Source: Methanogenium sp. S4BF (lineage in GTDB: Archaea > Halobacteriota > Methanomicrobia > Methanomicrobiales > Methanomicrobiaceae). From it: a stretch of 64,000 nt of DNA. The stretch's first letter is position 1; each line of letters opens with the position of its first letter. Location of the stretch: NCBI RefSeq assembly GCF_029633965.1, contig NZ_CP091277.1:2449917-2513916 (forward strand), given 5' to 3'. The notes under the pieces were generated by a model, which was given only the letters and a program-made list of their open reading frames with translations, was not told where the DNA came from and ran no database searches. This document shows positions 7,047-14,973 of this stretch, one piece after another. The position numbers and the translations under genes are program-made.

Positions 7047-8537
7047 TTATCCGAATCTTCGTACACCCGGCCGTTTCGCGGTGCATTCAAAATCGACATA
7101 TCCGTTATACGGATCTGTGTGAATGAGGCGCACCATGACTTTATGGCCCACTTTCAGGCACCCTTCGCCCCGCATCACCCTGCCTTCCACGGCCGGGGTG
7201 ATGAGCCTGACATATGTACCCCTTTCCGAGGCGCCGGTGACAAAGGCCTCGAATGTCTCCCCGATTCTGTCCTGAAGAAGCACGGCCGCCTCTGCCTTGC
7301 GCATGAACCGTTCGACCTTCTTGGAGCCTTTGTCCCGTTCGGATAGCCATTCCGCATCCTCCTCCAGATCTTCGAAGGTATACGGGCATTCTTTCCGGTC
7401 AAGGACCGATTTTATAAGCCGCTGGATGATGAGGTCTGCGTATCGCCGGTTTGGTGCAGTTGAATGGGTGTAGTCAGTGACCGCAAGTCCGAAGTGGCCA
7501 ACGGGTTTTTTGCGTGGATCGCGGGCCATGTATTCCCCCGGCCCCATCAGTTTGACGATGGTCAGTGAGAGATCAGGAAATGTTTCGGGGCTTCTCTCCA
7601 GTTCGTTTTTCAGGAACAGGGAGAGTGATTTGGCATCCGGATGTTTTGACAGTTTCCAGCCGTATTCCGCTGCGGTGTCAACAATTTCATCCCAGTATTT
7701 CGGGGTGACGACAACCCGTTCGATCATGGGCAGTCCGGCCTCTTCAAGGAATGCAACCGTTGTCCCGTTGGCTGCGACCATGAACTCCTCAATCACCTGC
7801 CGGGCAAGGTCCTGACGCTGGATCACAAGGTCTCTGACCCGGCCTTCCTCGACCACCGGCTCCGGCTCAATGGTCCTGAGGTCAAGGGCGCCATGCTCCA
7901 TACGGCTGCGTCTCAGGCGCTGTGCTGCCTCGTGCTGCAGACGGATTTGCGCTTCGAGTTCCGGCACGTCCCGGACAGACGGAGGGATTTCGCGGGTTTC
8001 CTCCAGCCATTCCCCAACCTCCTCGTAGATGAGTTTGGCCTTGTTTGCGACAATGGCCCTGTAGATTTCTCCGTGCCGGGTGCTTCCGTCCGGGAGAACG
8101 GTGTACTCGATGACAACCGCCCTGCAGTCCTGTCCAGGCAGAAGGGAGGAGATGCCTTTGGAAAGCCGGTCGGGAAGCATGGGGAAGGTGACAATGCCGG
8201 TATAGACCGAGGTGCCGTTATAGGCGGCATACCGGTCTGTTTCCGAATGTTTCGGGACATACACATCGACGTCAGCGATGGCTATCTTTACCTCTATTTC
8301 GCCGTTTTCCCCCTCTTTACAGTACTCAATCTGGTCGAGATCCATGGAGTCAAAATTGTCGATGGACGACCAGAGGAGAGAGCGGAGGTCTCGAGTATCT
8401 CCTTCTCCTTCCTGAAACTCCGCTGTGATGGCATTTACTTCCTTAAGAACGGACCGGGGGAATTCGGGATTAAAATTAAATCTCTCCATCGTATCCAGTG
8501 CGATGGCGACGAGATCAACTTCCTGACGTTTCATCAT
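7047..8537 (-). CDS. RNB-domain ribonuclease (RNase II/R family)
   Basis: A 496-residue exoribonuclease of the RNase II/R family, which degrades RNA 3' to 5'. It starts almost directly with the RNB catalytic domain (about residues 45-390), without the two N-terminal cold-shock domains of bacterial RNase R. The active-site loop reads SSIDNFDSMDLDQIEY: three of the four catalytic aspartates of Escherichia coli RNase II are kept and the fourth position is Gln. The downstream signature HSTAPNRRYADLIIQRLI is intact. An S1 domain follows (about 430-488). It is convergent with the alcohol dehydrogenase. Two adjacent ATGs (8537, 8534) could each start it; the TATA box at 8564-8574 implies a leader of only a few bases. 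Confidence 0.88.
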   Translation of the reverse strand: MMKRQEVDLVAIALDTMERFNFNPEFPRSVLKEVNAITAEFQEGEGDTRDLRSLLWSSIDNFDSMDLDQIEYCKEGENGEIEVKIAIADVDVYVPKHSETDRYAAYNGTSVYTGIVTFPMLPDRLSKGISSLLPGQDCRAVVIEYTVLPDGSTRHGEIYRAIVANKAKLIYEEVGEWLEETREIPPSVRDVPELEAQIRLQHEAAQRLRRSRMEHGALDLRTIEPEPVVEEGRVRDLVIQRQDLARQVIEEFMVAANGTTVAFLEEAGLPMIERVVVTPKYWDEIVDTAAEYGWKLSKHPDAKSLSLFLKNELERSPETFPDLSLTIVKLMGPGEYMARDPRKKPVGHFGLAVTDYTHSTAPNRRYADLIIQRLIKSVLDRKECPYTFEDLEEDAEWLSERDKGSKKVERFMRKAEAAVLLQDRIGETFEAFVTGASERGTYVRLITPAVEGRVMRGEGCLKVGHKVMVRLIHTDPYNGYVDFECTAKRPGVRRFG

Positions 8538-8563
8538 GCTAATGTGAGATCATTCGTTTTATT

Positions 8564-8574
8564 GCATAAATATC
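8564..8574 (-). promoter_or_regulatory. TATA box of the RNB ribonuclease
   Basis: GATATTTATGC on the minus strand, about 32 nt upstream of the first ATG, places the transcription start near 8543, so the transcript is nearly leaderless. Confidence 0.45.
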
Positions 8575-8692
8575 TCTGGGCACCAATGGCGGAACTGCAC
8601 TCTCCCCGGTGTTGGACCCGTCGGGAGACGGAAATTTGAGTTTATGCCGGTGCGGTATCGAATACTCAATAAAAAGCAGGATCGGGTTTGGC

Positions 8693-9520
8693 TCACCTCT
8701 GCGCGACATTGACATCCATCATTGGATATGGGATCTGAATGCCTGCATTGGTCAGTTCGGCGAATAGCGTCCGTTTCAGTTCTGATTCTGTAGGGTAATA
8801 GCCGTCGGTATCAGTCCATGCCCTCAGCTGAAGCGTAATGGAATACTCTGAAATCTCTCTGAACCGCACGTAGGGTTCGGGCTCAGCATGAATACCCCGG
8901 GTTTTGGATGCTGCGTTCAGTGCCACTTCTATTGCATTGCTGATGGTGGTGGTATACGCCACCTGATATGACATAACAATCATTCGGGTCGGCATCTTGG
9001 AGACGTTGACAATCGGGTTATTCCAGGCATTTCCGTTTGGGACAATAATACGGGTATTATCGACTTTTCTGAGTTCTGTCGCCATCATATTCATCTGTGT
9101 CACGTAGCCGTGATGCCCTGCAATGGTCACCTCATCATCGATGTCATAGGCCCGTGAAGAGGCGATCCAGACACCGGATGCCATGTTGTTAATGGTGTCT
9201 TTCATGCCGAAACCCAGGATAAAGGTAACAAGGGCACTGACACTGATGATGACCGCTTCGATATCTTCATCCAGGAATGCAAGGGCGATAAGGATCACCA
9301 CAAGATACAGGAAAAACTTGATCGCATTGGTGATGTGGACCATCATCAACCGGGGAATCCGGACAGAATTTACTCCATAACTGGATATCTTCTTTCCGAT
9401 AAAGTAGACAATGATAGATCCCAGAATAAGTGTAATGATTGCGAGTGTGATATTTTCTATCGGATTTTCAATAACGTTGTAAATATTGATTGTCGGGATG
9501 GGTATATCAGGTTCTAGCAT
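8693..9520 (-). CDS. Small-conductance mechanosensitive channel (MscS family)
   Basis: A 275-residue MscS-type channel that opens under membrane tension to release solutes on osmotic downshock. Three hydrophobic segments (about 20-45, 65-85 and 90-120) are followed by the beta domain and a mixed C-terminal domain. The pore-lining helix and its kink are in VTFILGFGMKDTINNMASGVWI, and the beta domain begins IDDEVTIAGHHGYV. Length matches the three-helix MscS class. A minus-strand TATA-like ACATATAAAAC lies about 34 nt upstream (9549-9559), with AGGTAA just before the start. It stands alone between the ribonuclease and the RRM gene. Confidence 0.9.
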   Translation of the reverse strand: MLEPDIPIPTINIYNVIENPIENITLAIITLILGSIIVYFIGKKISSYGVNSVRIPRLMMVHITNAIKFFLYLVVILIALAFLDEDIEAVIISVSALVTFILGFGMKDTINNMASGVWIASSRAYDIDDEVTIAGHHGYVTQMNMMATELRKVDNTRIIVPNGNAWNNPIVNVSKMPTRMIVMSYQVAYTTTISNAIEVALNAASKTRGIHAEPEPYVRFREISEYSITLQLRAWTDTDGYYPTESELKRTLFAELTNAGIQIPYPMMDVNVAQR

Positions 9521-9524
9521 GGGA

Positions 9525-9728
9525 TTACCTTTGGCGAGTAACAGAGAGTTTTATATGTGGTTTTTTTTGTGGTGATTTATAAGCATTGGTTTGAATGTGG
9601 TTGTTTAAGGACTGCTTTGTCATCATAACGCCGGAAATCCTGCCGTCAGCAAATCCTATGCAGTTTTTCCTGAAATCAGGCACTATTCCTGTGACCTGAC
9701 ATGTATAGGTCCGTCCGGTGTTGCCCAC
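9525..9728 (-). CDS. Possible small protein or gene remnant, unknown
   Basis: An open frame that on the minus strand reads from a GTG at 9728 and stays open further upstream. The segment GRTYTCQVTGIVPDFRKNC, then IGFADGRISGVMMTK, looks more protein-like than random translation and has two cysteines. No ribosome site or clear start was found, and the tail is Lys/Gln-rich and featureless. It lies in the 330-nt gap between the MscS gene and the RRM gene. It may be a decayed gene; confidence is low. Confidence 0.2.
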   Translation of the reverse strand: MGNTGRTYTCQVTGIVPDFRKNCIGFADGRISGVMMTKQSLNNHIQTNAYKSPQKKPHIKLSVTRQR

Positions 9729-9772
9729 CCGTATGCCGTCGGTGGTACACGAAGGCCGGGCAGGCAGATCAA

Positions 9773-9800
9773 AAAAGAGAGTGCAGAAAAGAGAGTGCAG
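9773..9800. repeat. Perfect 14-bp tandem duplication
   Basis: AAAAGAGAGTGCAG occurs twice head to tail (9773-9786 and 9787-9800) in the gap downstream of the RRM gene. It looks like a slippage product or a T-rich terminator element for the minus strand; no function is assigned. Confidence 0.6.
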
Positions 9801-9851
9801 GTGCCTCTCACAGATGTGTACACGGAGAGGCGGACGAACTGACTCTCTGGA

Positions 9852-10106
9852 TTATGGTCTTCTCTCGTTCAGGTAGATCGGACGGGCGTCTTCAACCCGG
9901 AGGGTCCGCCCTTCGAACTCCTTTCCTGCCAGAGCCTCGCGTGCCTGTTCTGCCCCTTCAAGTGTTTCAAAAGTGACAAACCCGAATCCTCTGTCACGGA
10001 TGACTTTTACATCGGTGAGTGTGCCGAACGAAGAAAAGACCTCCCTGAGATCATCTTCCGTCATTGAGTGCTTCAGGTTTCCAACGTACAGTTTGTGGCT
10101 TTCCAT
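9852..10106 (-). CDS. RNA-binding protein with a single RRM domain
   Basis: An 84-residue protein that is almost entirely one RNA recognition motif. RNP-2 is LYVGNL (residues 6-11) and RNP-1 is RGFGFVTF (about 39-46), both complete with their aromatic RNA-stacking residues. Short single-RRM proteins are well known in cyanobacteria and other bacteria (often cold-induced) and are sparse in archaea, so transfer from bacteria is a reasonable inference. It likely binds single-stranded RNA in the cytoplasm. AGGGGG just upstream of the ATG can serve as ribosome site. Confidence 0.92.
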   Translation of the reverse strand: MESHKLYVGNLKHSMTEDDLREVFSSFGTLTDVKVIRDRGFGFVTFETLEGAEQAREALAGKEFEGRTLRVEDARPIYLNERRP

Positions 10107-10386
10107 TTTGGCCCCCTTAAATAACAGGTGTAATCAGCACTATCCTCTATGAATGTTTTGGTAATGCGGAGCGGCGTTCTGGCGTATCTGTGACTGTTTG
10201 TGGAATTTAGCCTCATAACGTCCCGAATTTCCTCGTATGGCGTCGACAGGCTCTGCCCTGAACGAAATCATATCATTTGTTTATCAGAACCGGTATGCTC
10301 TTTCGGAATTGCGCATCCGGACACCATCCTTTTGTGTGGGAAAAGTTGATAGGGCCGGTTCCCGAAAGTGATCTGGCTGATACTCC

Positions 10387-11202
10387 ATGCATGCCGTACA
10401 TACTGCCTCAGATAGTCCCTCCCGTCCCCCGCTTCTGGAGTTTCGGGATGTGACCGTGATGAAGGGCCCGAAGAAACTGCTCGATTCTCTCACTGTTACC
10501 ATTCAGGAAGGGGAGCATCTCGCCATTCTTGGTCCGAACGGCGCAGGTAAATCCTCGTTTATCAAAGCCATTACGCGGGATCATTATCCGCTCAGGGGAG
10601 AGGGAGTTCGGTTCCGCGTCTGCGGTAAGGATGTATGGCATGTTTCCGACCTCAGGTCGCATTTTGGGATTGTCTCGAATGAACTCCAGTATACCTTCAC
10701 CCGTGAGATCACCGGACGCGATGTCGTTCTCTCCGGATTTTTTTCCAGCATCGGCCTCTGGTGGAATGAGGCGACGCCTGAAATGGAGCAGAAAACGGAT
10801 GAAGTTCTCAGGTTCCTTGAGATCACCCACCTCGCCGACCGGCTGGTCACCACGATGTCCTCCGGCGAGGCCCGGCGGTTTCTGATTGGCCGGGCGCTGG
10901 TCCATGATCCAAAGGCACTGATCCTTGATGAACCGACATCGAGCCTCGATCTCCATGCCCTGCACACCTTCCGCGCCACCCTGAGAAAGATTGCGCAGGC
11001 AGGCACCGGCATCATCATGGTGACACACATGCTCTCAGATATCATCCCCGAGACGTCCCGTATCATCCTCATGAAGGACGGAAGGTTCTGCGGCGACGGG
11101 CCGAAGGCAAAGATGCTGACAGACGAGCGTATCGGCGGGCATTTTGGGGTGCCCTTGCATATCCGGGAAGAGGATGGCTGGTATTACGCGACCGGGTACT
11201 GA
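10387..11202 (+). CDS. Stand-alone ABC-type ATPase
   Basis: A 271-residue single ABC ATPase. Walker A is GPNGAGKSSFIKAI near residue 54, the signature is a variant MSSGEARRFLIGRALV, Walker B is ALILDEPTSSLDL and the H-loop is IIMVTHMLSD. It resembles the ATPases of the iron/molybdate (ModF/PhrA-like) group. No permease or binding protein lies beside it, so it either serves a transporter encoded elsewhere or has a non-transport role. No convincing TATA box or ribosome site precedes the ATG. It converges with the DUF504 gene. Confidence 0.88.
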   Translation: MHAVHTASDSPSRPPLLEFRDVTVMKGPKKLLDSLTVTIQEGEHLAILGPNGAGKSSFIKAITRDHYPLRGEGVRFRVCGKDVWHVSDLRSHFGIVSNELQYTFTREITGRDVVLSGFFSSIGLWWNEATPEMEQKTDEVLRFLEITHLADRLVTTMSSGEARRFLIGRALVHDPKALILDEPTSSLDLHALHTFRATLRKIAQAGTGIIMVTHMLSDIIPETSRIILMKDGRFCGDGPKAKMLTDERIGGHFGVPLHIREEDGWYYATGY

Positions 11203-11262
11203 TGTGATTTGGAGCGGCAGGGACTATCGGAGAGTGTGGATATTCAGACGCCGTAAACCTGG

Positions 11263-11511
11263 TTATGTCTGTTTTTCCCAGATGGGGATGCCCGCATAAG
11301 TGATGCGCAGAATCCGGTGATACGGTATCGGTGTGGTTCCAACGGTTGAAATCACTTCAAAATAGTAGCGGTCAAGATTGGTGATATACTCCCCTTCGGC
11401 AGCAGAACGGTTATTCGGTGCCCCCCGGTCGATATATTCCACCGTGGCTTTTTTCATGTCAAACTCCGGGTCATGCCAGAGGCGGAGGAGGAGGGCGTGG
11501 CTGGTGCGCAT
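11263..11511 (-). CDS. UPF0248/DUF504 family protein
   Basis: An 82-residue protein with the DUF504 (UPF0248) pattern: an N-terminal helix SHALLLRLWHDPEFD, then VEYIDRGAPNN, and a C-terminal ITNLDRYYFEV followed by TPIPYHRILRI. The family is widespread in archaea and related to a domain found in eukaryotic RNA-processing proteins; its biochemical activity is not established to my knowledge. It stands divergent from the RibD-like gene with about 100 nt between the starts. A TATA-like AATATATACC on the minus strand (11594-11603) could serve it. Confidence 0.85.
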   Translation of the reverse strand: MRTSHALLLRLWHDPEFDMKKATVEYIDRGAPNNRSAAEGEYITNLDRYYFEVISTVGTTPIPYHRILRITYAGIPIWEKQT

Positions 11512-11609
11512 GATGGGAGATAGAGGTGGTACTGGTATTTCAGATTTACCGGCCGGGGGAAACAGTAAGGACCAAAAAGAATGAATCGTTCCCGGTATAT
11601 ATTTTGTTT

Positions 11610-12275
11610 ATGCGTCCGTTCGTAATCATTCACAACAGTATCAGTCTTGATACAGCATATGTCGGATTTGATGTCGATCTTGGCATTCATTACGGGACCC
11701 TCCTCTCCTTTGAGCCGGATGCGCTTCTTGTGGGTTCTGCGACTGCCCTTTCGGGGATTGAGCTTGGCGGGGAGATGCCGTCTGAAGCTGAGTATGACAT
11801 GATGCGACCGGAGATGCAGGAAGATGACCCACGGCCGGTCGGTGTTTTTGTTGACAGCAGAGGCCTGTTGATGAACAGACTGCATTTCTACCGGCGGTTG
11901 GAGCACATCAAAGATGTGATAGTGATGGTTTCAGAGACGACTCCCAAAGAGTACCTGGCGTATCTGGAGGAGCGTGAATATCCGTATATCCGGTCCGGGA
12001 CAACACGCGTAAACATTCGGGAGGCACTTACTGAACTATCCGGCAGATTTGGATATTCAAAAGTCATCTCAGACAGCGGCGGACACCTGAACAGTCATCT
12101 CATCGAAGAGGGTATCGCCGATGAACTCAGCTTGCTTACCTTCCCGGTGCTGGCAGGCCGGGAGCATCCGAAGCTCTTTGAACAGCTGGAACGCCGTGTC
12201 ACTCTGGAGTGCATCTCATCGTCCTTGCTTGATGGGGGAGTGCTTCACAGCAGATACCGGCTGCATCACAACTGA
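11610..12275 (+). CDS. RibD C-terminal / dihydrofolate reductase-fold reductase
   Basis: A protein of about 221 residues with the RibD C-terminal (DHFR-like) reductase fold. It begins MRPFVIIHNSISLD, has ALLVGSATALSGIE, and later KVISDSGGHLNSHLIEEGIADELSLLTFPVLAG, the NADPH-binding and closing segments of the family. Archaeal members reduce the ribosylamino-pyrimidine intermediate of riboflavin synthesis, but this copy is divergent from the standard one, so a generic NADPH reductase role is the safer call. I took ATG 11610 because homologues start with this motif; an in-frame GTG at 11526 would add 28 residues unlike the family. No Shine-Dalgarno is visible. Confidence 0.75.
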   Translation: MRPFVIIHNSISLDTAYVGFDVDLGIHYGTLLSFEPDALLVGSATALSGIELGGEMPSEAEYDMMRPEMQEDDPRPVGVFVDSRGLLMNRLHFYRRLEHIKDVIVMVSETTPKEYLAYLEEREYPYIRSGTTRVNIREALTELSGRFGYSKVISDSGGHLNSHLIEEGIADELSLLTFPVLAGREHPKLFEQLERRVTLECISSSLLDGGVLHSRYRLHHN

Positions 12276-12444
12276 TGTATACAATGGTAAGGGCAAGGAG
12301 ATTGCCCTGTTTTGAGATCATTCGAATTAAATCCACATATCAGACAATTTATTCCCCAAATAATCTCTGTAGCTCTTCCCTTCGGGAATAAATGTTCGGC
12401 AAATTCCTTCTATAACTGCGAAACGGTTCGAAATTATGGCCACA

Positions 12445-12456
12445 ATTATATAAAAT
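12445..12456 (+). promoter_or_regulatory. TATA box giving a leaderless serpin transcript
   Basis: ATTATATAAAAT is a strong archaeal TATA element whose centre is about 25 nt upstream of the ATG at 12475. Transcription should therefore start at or within a few bases of the start codon, and no ribosome site is present. Confidence 0.6.
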
Positions 12457-12474
12457 GAACCCTTATTGCTCTGC

Positions 12475-13743
12475 ATGAAGAAACAGGCATTCCTTATCGG
12501 GGCTGCAGCCTGCATCATCCTTCTCTGCACCTTTTTTGCCGGGTGCACTGATACGGATGGCGGCCCTGAAGAAACCCCGCCTGCCACGGAAGGTGCGGAT
12601 GATATTCTGGAGGCAAATACCCTCTTTGCATATGACCTGTACCACACGCTCAGCAGCGATAAAGAGTATGCAGAGCAGAACATCTTCTTCTCGCCCTACA
12701 GCATCTCAACTGCCCTTGCGCTGACCTATGAAGGGGCGAAGGGGGCCACGGCAGAGGAGATACGTTCGGTCTTTTATTTCCCGGTGGATGACGCCGTCCG
12801 GCAGGAAGGCTATGCGGCCCTCATCGCAGGGCTGAACAGTCCCGATGCCGCGTACATGCTCAGCACGGCAAATGCACTCTGGGCAGAAGAGAGCTACCCG
12901 TTCCTCCCTGCATATACCGGAATAGCACAGCAGTATTACGCAGCGGAAGTCAGGAATATGGACTTTATCTCTTCTCCTGAAGAGTCGCGACTGACGATTA
13001 ACCGGTGGGTGGAGGACCGGACCGAAGACCGGATTACAGACCTCATACCCCAAGGGGCCATCACTCCCCTCACACGCCTTGTGATTACAAATGCCGTCTA
13101 CTTCAAGGGGACATGGGTGCTGCAGTTTGATGAAAACAAGACACAACCGGCAGTATTTCGTACAGGGCAGGGCAAGTCTGTCACGGTGGATATGATGCAG
13201 AGGACTGATGATGACGCCATCTACCCCTACGCCGAGACAGACGACCTGCAAATTCTCAGGATGCCGTATGAGCATGAAAGCGGGAAGGCACTCTCCATGC
13301 TGGTCCTTCTCCCGAAAGATGGCGACATCACCACAGCAGAAGCCGCCCTCGGCACCACGGAACTTGCGGAAGCCGTTTCCTCAATGGAAGAAAGGCAGGT
13401 GGAGGTATTCTTCCCGAAGTTCACCCTTGAGACCACCTATTTCCTGCCTGACACCCTTGCGGTGATGGGGATGCCGACCGCATTCGGGGATGAAGCAGAT
13501 TTCTCCGGCATGGACAACACCCGTTTCCTCTTCATCACCGATGTCATTCACAAGGCCTTTGTGGAGGTCAATGAAGAAGGAACCGAGGCCGCCGCTGCGA
13601 CTGCGGTTATTGTCGGACGTGCGGTATCGGTAGAGAGCCCTGTTCCGGTATTCCGGGCGGACCACCCGTTTGTCTTCATGATCACCGATGACGAAACCGG
13701 GATGTTGCTCTTTATGGGACGGGTGGCAGATCCGACGGCCTGA
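12475..13743 (+). CDS. Serpin family protease inhibitor, secreted lipoprotein
   Basis: A 422-residue serpin, full length for the family. The N-terminus is a lipoprotein signal with lipobox FFAGC (Cys 23), followed by a Thr/Pro/Glu-rich linker, so the inhibitor should be anchored outside the cell. Serpin marks include NIFFSPYSISTALALTYEGAKG, ITNAVYFKGTW and the C-terminal ADHPFVFMITD. The hinge of the reactive loop reads GTEAAAATAV with small residues, as in inhibitory serpins. Counting as in alpha-1-antitrypsin puts Ala-Val at P1-P1' with Arg at P2, pointing to an elastase- or subtilisin-like target; if the loop is one residue shorter P1 would be Arg. ATG 12475 fits the TATA box; the in-frame TTG at 12466 does not. 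Confidence 0.93.
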   Translation: MKKQAFLIGAAACIILLCTFFAGCTDTDGGPEETPPATEGADDILEANTLFAYDLYHTLSSDKEYAEQNIFFSPYSISTALALTYEGAKGATAEEIRSVFYFPVDDAVRQEGYAALIAGLNSPDAAYMLSTANALWAEESYPFLPAYTGIAQQYYAAEVRNMDFISSPEESRLTINRWVEDRTEDRITDLIPQGAITPLTRLVITNAVYFKGTWVLQFDENKTQPAVFRTGQGKSVTVDMMQRTDDDAIYPYAETDDLQILRMPYEHESGKALSMLVLLPKDGDITTAEAALGTTELAEAVSSMEERQVEVFFPKFTLETTYFLPDTLAVMGMPTAFGDEADFSGMDNTRFLFITDVIHKAFVEVNEEGTEAAAATAVIVGRAVSVESPVPVFRADHPFVFMITDDETGMLLFMGRVADPTA

Positions 13744-13754
13744 CACCTGACCTG

Positions 13755-13850
13755 ACAGTCCCCCCCTTTTTCCTCTTTTTCAGGACACCCTTTTCCGGGT
13801 GAAAATCCTTAACCGAAAAAATGGGTGAAAACCAAAAAAAAAGGAAAACT
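13755..13850. terminator. Convergent T-rich terminator region
   Basis: After the serpin stop the plus strand carries T-runs at about 13765-13785, and before the dnaJ stop the minus strand carries T-runs (plus-strand A-runs near 13817-13845). This is the arrangement expected for archaeal oligo-T termination of two converging genes. Confidence 0.4.
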
Positions 13851-13885
13851 CACACTGTTCATTGCGTCGGGAAACGTTTTTGCAT

Positions 13886-14956
13886 TTAAGTAAGACCGGA
13901 AAAGACTGCACTCACCTGCTCTCTCTGTTTCTGAGTCAGGTTCTTCGGAATATTTACAAAAACCTTTACCAGCAGGTCACCCCGTCTGTCCGACCCTAAA
14001 AATGGCATTCCCTGCCCCCGGAGCCGGAAGGTGGTATGGCTCTGGGTGCCCGGCGGAATCGTGAGGCGTGCCGTTCCTGTGAGGGTCTGTACGGTAATCT
14101 CGCCCCCCAGCAGGGCGGTGCGCAGGCCGATGGCGGTCGTACTCTGGAGGTCTGCACCGTGCCGTTCAAATGACGGGTGGGGCCTGACATGGACAACGGC
14201 ATACAGGTCGCCGGGGGGACCCTGTCGCATGCCGGGTTCTCCTTCGCCTGCAATCCGCAGGAACTGGCCGTCTCTCACTCCCCGGGGAATGGAGACCTCA
14301 ATCCGTCTGGTTTTCCGTATCGTCCCGCTTCCGTGGCAGGTTTCACAGGCTTTTCCGATTATCTTTCCCCGTCCGCCGCAGTCCGGGCACGGGGCGATGG
14401 TCATGACCTGCTGCTGACCGCTCTGCTGCACCCGGCGGATTTCGCCGGTTCCCTTGCAGGTGGGGCAGTCCCGCATAAATCCGGGTTGTCCGCCGGTGCC
14501 GTGGCAGGTCGTGCACTCGTAATCATGCGGAACTTCAACCGTGTTTTTTATTCCGTAGAATGCGTCATTCAGGGAGATCTCGATATCATACCTGAGATCC
14601 GCCCCTGCTCTGCTCTGCGGCCTTCCGGTTCGTCCCGTCCGCCCGGAGAAGACGTCAAAGATGTCACCCAGGCCAAAGTCGCGGAAGAGATCATCATAAC
14701 TCGGCGTCTGATACCCGGCAAAGTCGCCGGGGGTAAATGCTGCAGACCCCACCTGATCATACTCGGCTTTTTTCTGCGGGTCTGAGAGCACCTGGTAGGC
14801 TTCGTTGATCTCCTTGAACTTTGCTTCTGCCTCTTTACTGCCTTTGTTGAGGTCCGGGTGATATTTTCGTGCAAGCTGGCGGAACGATTTTTTTATTTCA
14901 TCCGGTGACGCATCCCGGCTGACTCCCAGCGTTTCATAGTAATCCTTTTTATCCAT
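13886..14956 (-). CDS. dnaJ: Chaperone protein DnaJ
   Basis: A 356-residue type I Hsp40. The J domain spans about residues 5-70 and contains the HPD triad ([11 protein letters not shown]). A Gly/Phe-rich stretch follows, then a zinc domain with four CxxCxGxG repeats ([32 protein letters not shown], about 144-213), then the substrate-binding C-terminal domains. It delivers unfolded proteins to DnaK and triggers its ATPase. It is the last gene of grpE-dnaK-dnaJ, 17 nt after the dnaK stop. In archaea this set is considered acquired from bacteria. Confidence 0.95.
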   Translation of the reverse strand: MDKKDYYETLGVSRDASPDEIKKSFRQLARKYHPDLNKGSKEAEAKFKEINEAYQVLSDPQKKAEYDQVGSAAFTPGDFAGYQTPSYDDLFRDFGLGDIFDVFSGRTGRTGRPQSRAGADLRYDIEISLNDAFYGIKNTVEVPHDYECTTCHGTGGQPGFMRDCPTCKGTGEIRRVQQSGQQQVMTIAPCPDCGGRGKIIGKACETCHGSGTIRKTRRIEVSIPRGVRDGQFLRIAGEGEPGMRQGPPGDLYAVVHVRPHPSFERHGADLQSTTAIGLRTALLGGEITVQTLTGTARLTIPPGTQSHTTFRLRGQGMPFLGSDRRGDLLVKVFVNIPKNLTQKQREQVSAVFSGLT

Positions 14957-14973
14957 TCATCGGTGACCAGTGG

